A stretch of DNA of 64,000 bases from Flavobacterium sp. (GTDB lineage Bacteria; Bacteroidota; Bacteroidia; Flavobacteriales; Flavobacteriaceae). The notes beneath the pieces were generated by a model. The model worked only from the letters and a program-made list of their open reading frames with translations. It had not been told where the DNA came from and did no database searches. This document shows positions 51,616 to 60,716 of the stretch, piece after piece; within the stretch, counting starts at the first letter, position 1; each line of letters begins with the position of its first letter. Position numbers and translations under genes: made by a program. The stretch is taken from positions 1-64,000 of the forward strand of contig NZ_JAIXYH010000075.1 in assembly GCF_027490375.1 (NCBI RefSeq), given 5' to 3'.

Positions 51616-53445
51616 ATGAAAAAACTTATTGCTTTACTCCTACTTGCTCAGATTGGATTTGCACAGATTCAAAAAGTAGAACCGCCGTTTTGGTACAGCG
51701 GCATGAAAAAAACCGAATTGCAATTGATGCTTTACGGTAAAAATATTGGAAATGCCGTGGTGAGTTGTGATAAAGCAACTGTTGTTGGCGTAATTCGCAC
51801 GGAAAATCCGAATTATTTATTTGTGAATTTGGATTTGAAAAACGTTCCGGCTGGATCACTTGAACTGTCTTTAACGCAAGGGAAAAAAGTTGAAAAACGC
51901 ACGTACGAACTACGAGCACGCAGAAAAGACAGCGCGAATCGAAAAGGATTTGACTCGAGTGATGTTATGTATTTACTGATGCCGGACCGCTTTGCTAACG
52001 GAAATCCGAATAACGACAGCACTCCAGACACGGCCGATAAATTTAACCGCAGTTCGCAAGACGGACGTCACGGTGGCGATATTGCCGGTATGAAGAAACA
52101 TTTGGATTATCTGGAAGACTTAGGCGTTACAGCAGTTTGGAGTACGCCTTTATGCGAAGACAACGACCCGAAAACCTCGTATCACGGCTACGCACAATCG
52201 GATGTTTACCGCATTGACCCGCGTTACGGCAGCAATGAAGAATATGTAGATTTTGTGGAAGCTGCACATCAGAAAGGCATAAAAGTGGTTAAAGATTACG
52301 TGACCAACCACTGGGGAACTGAACATTGGCTTTTAAAAGATTTACCTACGTACAAATGGGTGCATCAATTTCCGGGTTACGGCCAAACCAATTACCGCAT
52401 GACCACGCAATTCGATGTAAACGCTTCGGAAATTGACAGCAGATACTGCATGGACGGCTGGTTTGTGCGTTCTATGCCCGATTTAGATCAGACCAATGAA
52501 TTGGTTTTAAACTACCTGACACAAAACGCATTATGGTGGATCGAATACGCCAATTTGGATGGATTTAGAGTAGATACGTACAGCTACGCCGACAAGCACG
52601 CTATTGCAAAATGGACCAAAGCGATTATGGATGAATATCCGAATTTCAACATAGTGGGCGAAGTTTGGATGTACGACCAAGCACAAATGGCGTATTGGCA
52701 GAAGGATAGTAAAATTGGCGCGATACAATCGTACAACTCGTATTTGCCGTCGGTTATGGATTTTACGCTTCAAGGAGAATTAGGTTCGGCTTTGAAAGAA
52801 GAAGAATCGAATTGGACCAATGGATTAATCAAGGTTTACAACAATTTTACAAATGATTTTCTATATCCGAATACCGATAATTTGTTGGTGTTTTTTGAAA
52901 ATCACGATACCCAGCGTTTCAACCACATTTACAACGGAAATTTCGCGAAATACAAGATGGCACTTGCCCTTATTGCAACGGTACGAGGAATTCCGCAAAT
53001 TTATTACGGCAGTGAAATTGGCATGCAAGGCAACAAAGACAAGGGAGACGGCGATATTCGCAGAGATTTTCCAGGAGGTTGGAACGGCGATACCAATAAT
53101 GCCTTTACGTTAGCTGGTAGAACTGCCGAACAAAACAAATTTCATGAATTCACGAAAAAAGTGTTCAATTACCGCAAGAACAATCCGGTTTTGCACTTTG
53201 GAAAGATGAAACACTATCTGCCGATTAACAACGTTTATGTGTATTTCCGTACGTTGAATGAGAAGTCGGTTATGGTGGTAGTGAATAACAACAAAGAAGC
53301 ACAAGTCCTTGATCTGGCAACCTACAACGAAAGTTTAGCGGGTTACAGCGCTGGAAAAGAGATTTTAACGGGTTCGAAATTAGAAATCAATAAATCGCTC
53401 TCGGTTCCGGCACAAGACGTGTTAATCATAGAGCTACAAAAATAA
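51616..53445 (+). CDS. GH13 neopullulanase/cyclomaltodextrinase-like (SusA-like)
   Basis: 609 aa. Signal peptide (1-16), N-terminal cyclomaltodextrinase beta domain (about 20-103), GH13 barrel (about 112-520) with KDYVTNH (226-232), nucleophile Asp320 in DGFRVDTYS, acid/base Glu349 in VGEVWM and Asp431 in FENHD. A C-terminal beta domain (about 530-609) follows. Periplasmic hydrolysis of imported maltodextrins or pullulan is expected, as for Bacteroides SusA. The GH31 gene follows after 2 nt. Confidence 0.93.
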   Translation: MKKLIALLLLAQIGFAQIQKVEPPFWYSGMKKTELQLMLYGKNIGNAVVSCDKATVVGVIRTENPNYLFVNLDLKNVPAGSLELSLTQGKKVEKRTYELRARRKDSANRKGFDSSDVMYLLMPDRFANGNPNNDSTPDTADKFNRSSQDGRHGGDIAGMKKHLDYLEDLGVTAVWSTPLCEDNDPKTSYHGYAQSDVYRIDPRYGSNEEYVDFVEAAHQKGIKVVKDYVTNHWGTEHWLLKDLPTYKWVHQFPGYGQTNYRMTTQFDVNASEIDSRYCMDGWFVRSMPDLDQTNELVLNYLTQNALWWIEYANLDGFRVDTYSYADKHAIAKWTKAIMDEYPNFNIVGEVWMYDQAQMAYWQKDSKIGAIQSYNSYLPSVMDFTLQGELGSALKEEESNWTNGLIKVYNNFTNDFLYPNTDNLLVFFENHDTQRFNHIYNGNFAKYKMALALIATVRGIPQIYYGSEIGMQGNKDKGDGDIRRDFPGGWNGDTNNAFTLAGRTAEQNKFHEFTKKVFNYRKNNPVLHFGKMKHYLPINNVYVYFRTLNEKSVMVVVNNNKEAQVLDLATYNESLAGYSAGKEILTGSKLEINKSLSVPAQDVLIIELQK

Positions 53446-53447
53446 TT

Positions 53448-55805
53448 ATGCGTTTTACAATTCGTATTTTCCTTTTACTTGCGGTAACAGTTGGTTATGC
53501 GCAGCGCGAATACCAATCGTATTCCAACGACAACGGCATTCACACGATTCGAGTTTCCGATGGTGTTTACAAAATCCGATTTTTTAGCAACGAAGCAGTT
53601 GAAACGGAATTTATTGCCAACGGCAGTGTGAGTGAAAATTCGCTTGCGGTAGTAGATAAATCTGTTTTTCAAAGTATAAAAGCTCAGGAACTTCGCGATA
53701 AAATTGACTTTTCGTCGGGCTTAATCCGTGTCGTTGTAACTTACAAACCGTTTAGCATAGCGTATTACAAATCCGGACAATTAATAGCCACCGAATTGGC
53801 AGCTTCGCGAACAAACAAAGAAACTTCGGTGAAACTCAGCGTAAATGCTGATGAGAGCTTGCTGGGAGGCGGTTCGCGGGTTTTAGGAATGAACCGACGC
53901 GGCAACAAACTGCGACTGTATAACAAGGCACATTACGGGTATGAAACGCGTTCGGAGTTGATGAACTATTGTATTCCGATGTATTTATCGTCGGAAGTAT
54001 ACGGCGTTCATTTCGACAATACGTGGGTAGGAGATTTGGATTTAGACAGCGGAAAACAAAATGTAGTTACCTATTCGGCGGAAGGTGGGCCGGTACGCTA
54101 CCAGATTTTTGCAGGCAGAACATGGAAAGATTTGGTTAAAACGTATACGACTTTAACGGGACGTCAACCGCTACCGCCGCGTTATACCTTGGGCAATTTT
54201 AGTAGCCGATTTGGTTATCATTCGCAAAAGGAAGCTGAAAAAACAATTGCTGCGTTCAAGAAAGAAGGAATTCCTGTAGACGCAATCATCTTTGATTTAT
54301 ACTGGTTTGGAACAACGATCAAAGAAACTATGGGAAATTTAGACGTATGGCGCGACAGCTTTCCGAAGTTTGAAAAAATGATTTCGAAGTTCTCAAAACA
54401 GGGTATTAAAACCATTTTAATAACTGAACCATTCATTCTTAAATCGTCGTCGAAGTGGAATGAAGCTGTTGCAGAAGGAATCTTAGCGAAAGATTCGCTT
54501 TCACAACCTGCGGTTTACGACTTTTACTTTGGAACGACTGGTTTAATTGACCTCGACAAACCTAAGGCGAAAGAATGGTTTTGGAATGTGTACGATAAAT
54601 TCATAAAGAAAGGCGTTGCTGGTTGGTGGGGCGATTTAGGTGAACCCGAAGTACATCCAAAATGGGTGCGTCACGAATCGGGATTAGCGCACCAGGTACA
54701 CAATGTATACGGACACAAATGGGCGGAACTTTTAGCTACGAAATATGCTGAAAATTACCCAAATACGCGTCCGTTTATTTTAATGCGTTCGGGTTATTCG
54801 GGTTCGCAACGTTTCGGAATGATTCCGTGGTCGGGTGATGTCAACCGAACCTGGGGCGGTTTAAAAGCACAACCTGAAATCGCACTCCAAATGGGATTGC
54901 AAGGTTTAGGCTTTATGCATTCGGATTTGGGAGGTTTTGCAGGAGCGAATCTCGACGACGAATTGTACGTTCGCTGGTTGCAATACGGCGTTTTTCAACC
55001 TATTTTCCGACCTCATGCACAAGAAGAAGTTGCTTCGGAGCCCGTATTTAGAAGTGAAAACGCCAAAAAACTAGCTCGTAAAGCTATTTTGGAGCGCTAC
55101 GCCTTACTGCCGTACAATTACAGTTTAGCGTTTGAAAACAACCAAAACGGAACACCGCTCATGCGACCATTGTTTTTTGAAGAGCCAACCAATAAATCTC
55201 TTTTTGTAAATGCAGATGGCTACTTGTGGGGAAATGATTTCTTAGTTGTTCCTGTTACCGATGCTAAGTTGACCGAAAAAACCGTTTACTTTTCGAAAAC
55301 AGCGCGTTGGGTAGATTATTACGATGCAACAAAAATCTACGAAGGCGGAAAATACGTTTCCGTAAAAACAGCGGAAGACCACATACCGGTTTTCGTGCGT
55401 TCAGGAGCAGTTATTCCTACTTGCAACGACTTAAATGCGGGTTCTGCTTCGATGAAAGAGCTTACATTAAGTTATTATTACAACGAAAATTACCCGACTG
55501 TCGCGACGGTTTATTTTGACGACGGTACTACGACAAACGCTTTCGAAAAAGGAAATTACGAATTGCTACGCATTACGAAAGATACGGGTAGCGAAACGCT
55601 GAATATAAAATCAGAAAAGGGAACTGCTTTTAAAGCGGTTAAGCGAAAAATCACTTTGAAAATCATTCACGCACCGAAAACACTTACTGCAATTGAAGTG
55701 AATGGAAAATTAGTAAAAAACAACTCGAAATCGGCTGATGCAGCTCCAAGCTTTTCTTTTGAAATAACTTCAGGACAGGAAATAAAAATCAATCTTAAAA
55801 AATGA
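53448..55805 (+). CDS. GH31 alpha-glucosidase
   Basis: 785 aa. Signal peptide (1-18), N-terminal GH31 beta-sandwich, barrel with FDLYWFG (about 282-288), nucleophile Asp396 in GWWGDLGEP and acid/base Asp464 in WSGDVN, then C-terminal beta domains (about 610-785). The Gly-Asp-Leu-Gly-Glu form of the nucleophile site differs from the usual W-x-D-M-N-E. It probably releases glucose from maltodextrin ends in the periplasm, filling the role of SusB (which is GH97 in Bacteroides). It overlaps the next amylase gene by 4 nt. Confidence 0.92.
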   Translation: MRFTIRIFLLLAVTVGYAQREYQSYSNDNGIHTIRVSDGVYKIRFFSNEAVETEFIANGSVSENSLAVVDKSVFQSIKAQELRDKIDFSSGLIRVVVTYKPFSIAYYKSGQLIATELAASRTNKETSVKLSVNADESLLGGGSRVLGMNRRGNKLRLYNKAHYGYETRSELMNYCIPMYLSSEVYGVHFDNTWVGDLDLDSGKQNVVTYSAEGGPVRYQIFAGRTWKDLVKTYTTLTGRQPLPPRYTLGNFSSRFGYHSQKEAEKTIAAFKKEGIPVDAIIFDLYWFGTTIKETMGNLDVWRDSFPKFEKMISKFSKQGIKTILITEPFILKSSSKWNEAVAEGILAKDSLSQPAVYDFYFGTTGLIDLDKPKAKEWFWNVYDKFIKKGVAGWWGDLGEPEVHPKWVRHESGLAHQVHNVYGHKWAELLATKYAENYPNTRPFILMRSGYSGSQRFGMIPWSGDVNRTWGGLKAQPEIALQMGLQGLGFMHSDLGGFAGANLDDELYVRWLQYGVFQPIFRPHAQEEVASEPVFRSENAKKLARKAILERYALLPYNYSLAFENNQNGTPLMRPLFFEEPTNKSLFVNADGYLWGNDFLVVPVTDAKLTEKTVYFSKTARWVDYYDATKIYEGGKYVSVKTAEDHIPVFVRSGAVIPTCNDLNAGSASMKELTLSYYYNENYPTVATVYFDDGTTTNAFEKGNYELLRITKDTGSETLNIKSEKGTAFKAVKRKITLKIIHAPKTLTAIEVNGKLVKNNSKSADAAPSFSFEITSGQEIKINLKK

Positions 55806-57460
55806 AAGGGATTAAAATCGGATTATTAGCGCTACTTATTTTTGCAAGCTCGTGTAAATCAACCGAAACGGCAGAAAAAACAGCGAGTAAAAAACCATTT
55901 GTTTGGGAAGCGGCCAACGTTTACTTCTTACTTACCGATCGTTTTTACGATGGAAACGCAAGTAAAACCATTTACTTAGATCGGACTAAAGAAACGGGAA
56001 AGTTGCGCGGATTTGAAGGCGGCAATTTAAAAGGTGTGATCAAGAAAATGAAAGAAGGTTATTTCGAAGATTTGGGTATCAACGCCATTTGGATGACTCC
56101 GTTGGTAGAGCAAATTCATGAAGGAACCGACGAAGGAACCGGATTTAGCTACGGTTTTCACGGATATTGGGCGAAAGATTGGACGCGATTGGATCCGAAT
56201 TTTGGTACCGAAGCCGATTTAGCCGAACTCGTTAAACTTGCCCACAGCAAAGGCATTCGGATCATTCTCGACGGAGTTGTAAATCATACCGGCCCGGTAA
56301 CTCCGAAAGATCCGGTATGGCCCGACGACTGGGTGCGTACGAGTCCACAATGCGTATATCAAACATACGAAAACACGATTAGCTGTACGTTGGTGAAGAA
56401 TCTTCCGGATGTAAAAACCGAATCTGAAGCCAATGTTTCCCTCCCTCCTGCCTTAGTTGAGAAATGGAAAAAAGAAGGTCGGTACGAATCCGAAATCGCA
56501 TCTTTGGATAAATTTTTCAAAGAAACGGGCTATCCACGCGCACCCAAATACTACATCATAAAATGGTTGGCTGATTATGTATTGAAATATGGAATCGATG
56601 GTTACCGTGCAGATACAGCTAAACATACCGAAGAAGATGTATGGATGGCGCTAAAAAACAGTTGTTCTTCTGCTTTTGAACAGTGGAAAAAACAAAATCC
56701 GAATGATGTTCTCGACGATAATACGTTTTATATGATTGGCGAAGTGTACAATTACAGCATTCACGACGGACGCCAGTTCAAATTTTCAGACAAGACAGTC
56801 GATTATTTCGCCAACGGATTCGATAATCTCATCAATTTTTCGTTCAAAGGAGATGCCAATAAACCTTACGAGGAACTGTTTTCACAGTACAACAATTACT
56901 TACAAAACCAGCTAAAAGGCAAAAGTGTATTGAACTACGTTTCATCGCACGACGATGGAGGTCCGTTTGATAAGCAACGTAAAAAACCATACGAATCGGC
57001 CACGAAATTGCTGCTCTGTCCGGGAATTGCTCAAATTTATTACGGAGATGAAACGGCGCGCCCACTCGATATTCCGGGTACTCAGGGCGATGCCACCCTG
57101 CGTTCGTTCATGAATTGGAACGATTTGAAAGAAAATAAAGCCACCCAAGATATTTACGCACACTGGAAAAAACTGGCAAACTTCCGTAAAAACCACACGG
57201 CGGTTGGCGCGGGAGTACATCAGAAAATTAGCAGTAAAAACGGCTATTTCTTTAAACGAACGTATCAAAAAAACAATATCAAAGATGTGGTTATTGTTGG
57301 TTTAGATTTGAATGAAGGAAGTAAGGAAATTCCGGTTGATAGCGCTTTCGCGGAAGGAACGAAAGTGCGCGACACGTATTCTGGACAAACAACTGTTATC
57401 AAAAATGGTGTTGCAGTTATTGATTCCAATTTCAAAATTGTATTACTCGAGGCACTATAA
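55802..57460 (+). CDS. GH13 alpha-amylase lipoprotein (SusG-like)
   Basis: 552 aa. Lipoprotein signal with lipobox FASSC (Cys18), followed by GH13 barrel (about 36-460). Catalytic residues: Asp271 in DGYRADTAKH, Glu314 in MIGEVYN, Asp384 in SSHDD; region I DGVVNH (157-162). A small C-terminal domain closes it. It is probably anchored to the outer membrane, on the surface like SusG or facing the periplasm. ATGA overlap with the GH31 gene shows one operon. Confidence 0.92.
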   Translation: MKGIKIGLLALLIFASSCKSTETAEKTASKKPFVWEAANVYFLLTDRFYDGNASKTIYLDRTKETGKLRGFEGGNLKGVIKKMKEGYFEDLGINAIWMTPLVEQIHEGTDEGTGFSYGFHGYWAKDWTRLDPNFGTEADLAELVKLAHSKGIRIILDGVVNHTGPVTPKDPVWPDDWVRTSPQCVYQTYENTISCTLVKNLPDVKTESEANVSLPPALVEKWKKEGRYESEIASLDKFFKETGYPRAPKYYIIKWLADYVLKYGIDGYRADTAKHTEEDVWMALKNSCSSAFEQWKKQNPNDVLDDNTFYMIGEVYNYSIHDGRQFKFSDKTVDYFANGFDNLINFSFKGDANKPYEELFSQYNNYLQNQLKGKSVLNYVSSHDDGGPFDKQRKKPYESATKLLLCPGIAQIYYGDETARPLDIPGTQGDATLRSFMNWNDLKENKATQDIYAHWKKLANFRKNHTAVGAGVHQKISSKNGYFFKRTYQKNNIKDVVIVGLDLNEGSKEIPVDSAFAEGTKVRDTYSGQTTVIKNGVAVIDSNFKIVLLEAL

Positions 57461-57469
57461 AATATCGAA

Positions 57470-58147
57470 ATGCTAAAAATTGGTCATCGCGGAATTCCGA
57501 CGCAGTTTTTGGAAAATAGCCTAAAAGGTTTTGAATACTGCTCGGAATTTGGCGCCAATGCTATTGAATACGACGTTCGAACAGACCGCGACGGCGTATT
57601 TTGGATTATGCACGACCGTTCGACCAAACGTACTTGTACAGAAGCCGTTCTTGTGGCCGACACAGCTACTGTCTTACTAGAACAAATTCGGATGTGCGAC
57701 GGCAGTACTATTCCAAAATTGCGAACGGTATTAGAGCGTTTTCCATATCTGCTGCACAATATTGAATTAAAAACGACGGCAGCCGCAGCCTTGATTTCAT
57801 TTTTAGATGAAACCCTTGCTGAAGTTCGATTTCCTAAAGAACAAATTGTACTCACGAGCTTTTTACCCGAAAATTGGCCGATATTTGCCCAAAGTAGGTA
57901 TCGATTCGGATGTTTGTTCGAACATATAAATGAACAAGACATTGCCCATATCGCAGAATTACAGCCCGAATTTGTAGTCTTAAACCACGTTTTCGCGGAA
58001 GAAAAAACCGTTCGAAGCTGCGTTGATTCTAAACTGAAAGTCTGGCTCTACACGGTAAACGATCGGGCTGCCGTTCGATTTTGGAAAAGTACCGAATTGA
58101 TCGACGGAATTATAAGTGACGACTTTACGTTTTTAAATGAAATGTGA
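57470..58147 (+). CDS. Glycerophosphodiester phosphodiesterase family protein
   Basis: 225 aa, cytoplasmic (no signal peptide). GDPD TIM-barrel: GHRGIPTQFLENSLKGF (about 5-21, His6-Arg7), AIEYDVRTDRDGVFWIMHD (about 31-49, Glu-x-Asp and the catalytic His48) and IELKTT (about 104-109). Hydrolyses glycerophosphodiesters to glycerol-3-phosphate and an alcohol. It lies 9 nt after the amylase and overlaps the flavoprotein gene by 11 nt; no metabolic link to starch is evident. Confidence 0.93.
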   Translation: MLKIGHRGIPTQFLENSLKGFEYCSEFGANAIEYDVRTDRDGVFWIMHDRSTKRTCTEAVLVADTATVLLEQIRMCDGSTIPKLRTVLERFPYLLHNIELKTTAAAALISFLDETLAEVRFPKEQIVLTSFLPENWPIFAQSRYRFGCLFEHINEQDIAHIAELQPEFVVLNHVFAEEKTVRSCVDSKLKVWLYTVNDRAAVRFWKSTELIDGIISDDFTFLNEM

Positions 58148-59348
58148 TATTGCAATAATTGGCGGCGGCGCAGCGGGTTTCTTTACGGCCATCAATGCGG
58201 CAACTCAAAATCCGAAACTAAAAATTGTGATTTTAGAACGCGGAAAAGAGGTGCTTTCGAAAGTGCGTATCAGCGGCGGCGGACGTTGCAACGTAACGCA
58301 CGATTGTATGGATACGCGTGAATTGGTAAAGAATTACCCGCGTGGCGAAAAAGAACTATTAGGTCCGTTTTCAAAATTTGGCCCGAAACAAACCATTGAG
58401 TGGTTCGAATCACGAGGCGTTGCGTTAAAAACCGAATCCGACGGCCGCATGTTTCCGATTAGCAATAAAAGTCAAACGATAATCGATTGCTTTCTAAACG
58501 AATGCAGTAAACTCGGCATCATCATCGAAACGGGAATTGTTGTAAAAGACATTCAAAAAACGGTCGAAAGCTTTGAAATCACAACAACAACGCAGCCCAT
58601 ACATGCACAGAAAGTCGTTGTAGCTGCTGGCTCGAGTGCTAAAGTTTGGGATATTTTACAAAATCTCGGTCATAATATCATCGCTCCCATTCCGTCGTTG
58701 TTCACATTCAATGTAGTTGAAAAAGAAATTACAGCCCTTGCAGGAATTTCTAAACAAGTTAGCGTATCGATTCCACAACTGAAATTAAAACAAGCGGGGA
58801 ATTTACTAATTACCCATTGGGGATTCAGCGGACCCGCGGTTCTGAGATTGAGCGCCGTTGCTGCCCGTGAACTGGCGAAATTGGAATACCGCTTTCAAAT
58901 TCAAATCGATTGGCTCAACGAAGAATCGAGCACATCCGATTATGAAAGTGAGCTGCGAACCCTACTTTCAGAACACCACAAAAAAACGATTGTCAACACC
59001 AATTTATTCGGATTTTCGAACCGGCATTGGTTGTTTCTGCTGGAAAAAACTCAAATTCCTCAGCAAAAGAAAATCGCTGAGTTAAGCAAAAAAGATTACC
59101 GTGCACTGGCAACGGTGCTGCGTTCTGATGCGTACCAAATCAACGGAAAAAGTACGTTTAAAGAAGAATTCGTAACCGCAGGAGGCGTTTCTTTAAAAGA
59201 CATCAACTTCAAAGATTTTTCCAGCAAAAAAACAGAAAACCTCTATATCGTGGGCGAATGTTTAGACATCGACGCCGTAACAGGAGGTTTTAACTTTCAA
59301 AACGCGTGGACAGGCGGCTTTCTTGCCGCTATGGCATTAACGCAATAA
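58137..59348 (+). CDS. HI0933-type NAD(P)/FAD-dependent oxidoreductase
   Basis: 403-aa flavoprotein of the HI0933/YhiN/BaiN family. N-terminal FAD fold IIGGGAAGFFTAINAA (about 6-21), VRISGGGRCNVTHD (about 43-56), internal inserted domain (about 195-330), and the C-terminal TAGGVSLKDINF and GECLDIDAVTGGFNFQNAWTGG (about 371-392). Substrate not known for most members. Its 3' end overlaps the convergent nuoN by 12 nt. Confidence 0.92.
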   Translation: MKCDIAIIGGGAAGFFTAINAATQNPKLKIVILERGKEVLSKVRISGGGRCNVTHDCMDTRELVKNYPRGEKELLGPFSKFGPKQTIEWFESRGVALKTESDGRMFPISNKSQTIIDCFLNECSKLGIIIETGIVVKDIQKTVESFEITTTTQPIHAQKVVVAAGSSAKVWDILQNLGHNIIAPIPSLFTFNVVEKEITALAGISKQVSVSIPQLKLKQAGNLLITHWGFSGPAVLRLSAVAARELAKLEYRFQIQIDWLNEESSTSDYESELRTLLSEHHKKTIVNTNLFGFSNRHWLFLLEKTQIPQQKKIAELSKKDYRALATVLRSDAYQINGKSTFKEEFVTAGGVSLKDINFKDFSSKKTENLYIVGECLDIDAVTGGFNFQNAWTGGFLAAMALTQ

Positions 59349-60707
59349 ATCGGTTACTAAAGAGGGAAATAATCCAATCGTTAGATTCAATAGCAAAGCA
59401 ACTGTTGCCACTGCGTAGATATAAAATGGCCGACCGGTTCTCTCGTGTTGCGGTTCTTTGGTGTACATCGCTAAAATCAGTTTGAAATAATAACCTACAG
59501 CGATAATCGAATTCACTACTGCTACGATTACTAAAGCCAGATGCCCGCTTTCTAAAACTTGCGAAAACAACATTAATTTAGCGAAGAAGCCTGCAAAGAT
59601 GGGTATACCCGCCATCGAGAGCAAAGAAGTGGTGAGCACGAATGCCAAGAAAGGATTTGATTTTCCTAAACCTTGAAAGTTCACGATATCTTCGTTTTCT
59701 AAATGTCTGCACACGTATAGAATAACACTAAATGCACCAATTCCTGCGAAAGCATAAGCCGTACCGTAGTAAAGAAGTGTTCCTGCAGAAATCTGAGTTC
59801 CTATTAATGTCATTAGCATAAAACCAGCATGAGATATCCCTGAAAAAGCCAACATACGTTTTACATTCGCTTGGCGTAACGCCATGATGTTTCCAACGGT
59901 CATCGACAAACCGGAAAGCACAATAAGTACCGTTTGCGACGTTTCGGGTAAATTACCGCTCATTGCGAAGAAAAGCTTAAAGAAGGTTGCCATAGCGGTT
60001 ACCTTCGCCAAAGTACTCATTGTTGCAGTAGTTAATGCTGGTGCGCCTTCATAAACGTCGGGAGCCCAGAAATGGAAAGGAACTGCTGCAATTTTGAACA
60101 AGAGTCCGATAGCGAGCAAAATTCCACCGATGTAGAACCATTCTTCAACGTCGGCTGAAACGGCAGCTTCCATAATCACACGCATATCAAACGATCCGAT
60201 GGCACCATAAATCAAGCAAATTCCAAAAAGAATAATACCCGAAGCAAACGAACCCATTAAGAAATATTTCATTCCCGATTCGTTCGACTTAATATTCAAA
60301 CGGCGACTTGCAGCTAAGATGTACAGAGAAATAGAAAGTACTTCGATTCCTAAAAAAAACATGGCTAGATTTCCGAAACTAACCATAGCGGCGGCTCCTG
60401 AAAGTAAGAAAATTTTAATGGCAACGAAATCGCTCAATTTCTCCGGTACGTCGTCGTAAAAATGATGTCCTAAGGCAACCAAAAAGGTTGTAAGCACGAT
60501 AAACAAAGCTGTAAAAGTCACCGAGAAGTTATCTACTACAATCATGTTATTGTAGTACGAAGCTGTTTGGTTATAATCTAGACTATTTAGGTATAAAATT
60601 CCGCACAATGCCACGATTGAGAACGGAACTAAAATCTTTCTGAGATTCAGTAATTCGAATATCAGACAAATAACGCCAAGTGCTGTAATTGCTATTAAAG
60701 TGTTCAT
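59337..60707 (-). CDS. nuoN: NADH-quinone oxidoreductase subunit N
   Basis: 456 aa, about fourteen transmembrane segments. It is a proton-pumping antiporter-like subunit of respiratory complex I. FFLGIEVLSISLYILAA (about 117-133) holds the conserved TM5 glutamate, and FHFWAPDVYEGAPALTTATMSTLAK (about 217-241) marks TM7-8 with the pump lysine. It is the last gene of the nuo operon on this strand and starts 9 nt after nuoM. Confidence 0.96.
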   Translation of the reverse strand: MNTLIAITALGVICLIFELLNLRKILVPFSIVALCGILYLNSLDYNQTASYYNNMIVVDNFSVTFTALFIVLTTFLVALGHHFYDDVPEKLSDFVAIKIFLLSGAAAMVSFGNLAMFFLGIEVLSISLYILAASRRLNIKSNESGMKYFLMGSFASGIILFGICLIYGAIGSFDMRVIMEAAVSADVEEWFYIGGILLAIGLLFKIAAVPFHFWAPDVYEGAPALTTATMSTLAKVTAMATFFKLFFAMSGNLPETSQTVLIVLSGLSMTVGNIMALRQANVKRMLAFSGISHAGFMLMTLIGTQISAGTLLYYGTAYAFAGIGAFSVILYVCRHLENEDIVNFQGLGKSNPFLAFVLTTSLLSMAGIPIFAGFFAKLMLFSQVLESGHLALVIVAVVNSIIAVGYYFKLILAMYTKEPQHERTGRPFYIYAVATVALLLNLTIGLFPSLVTDLLR

Positions 60708-60716
60708 TCCGGTTGG

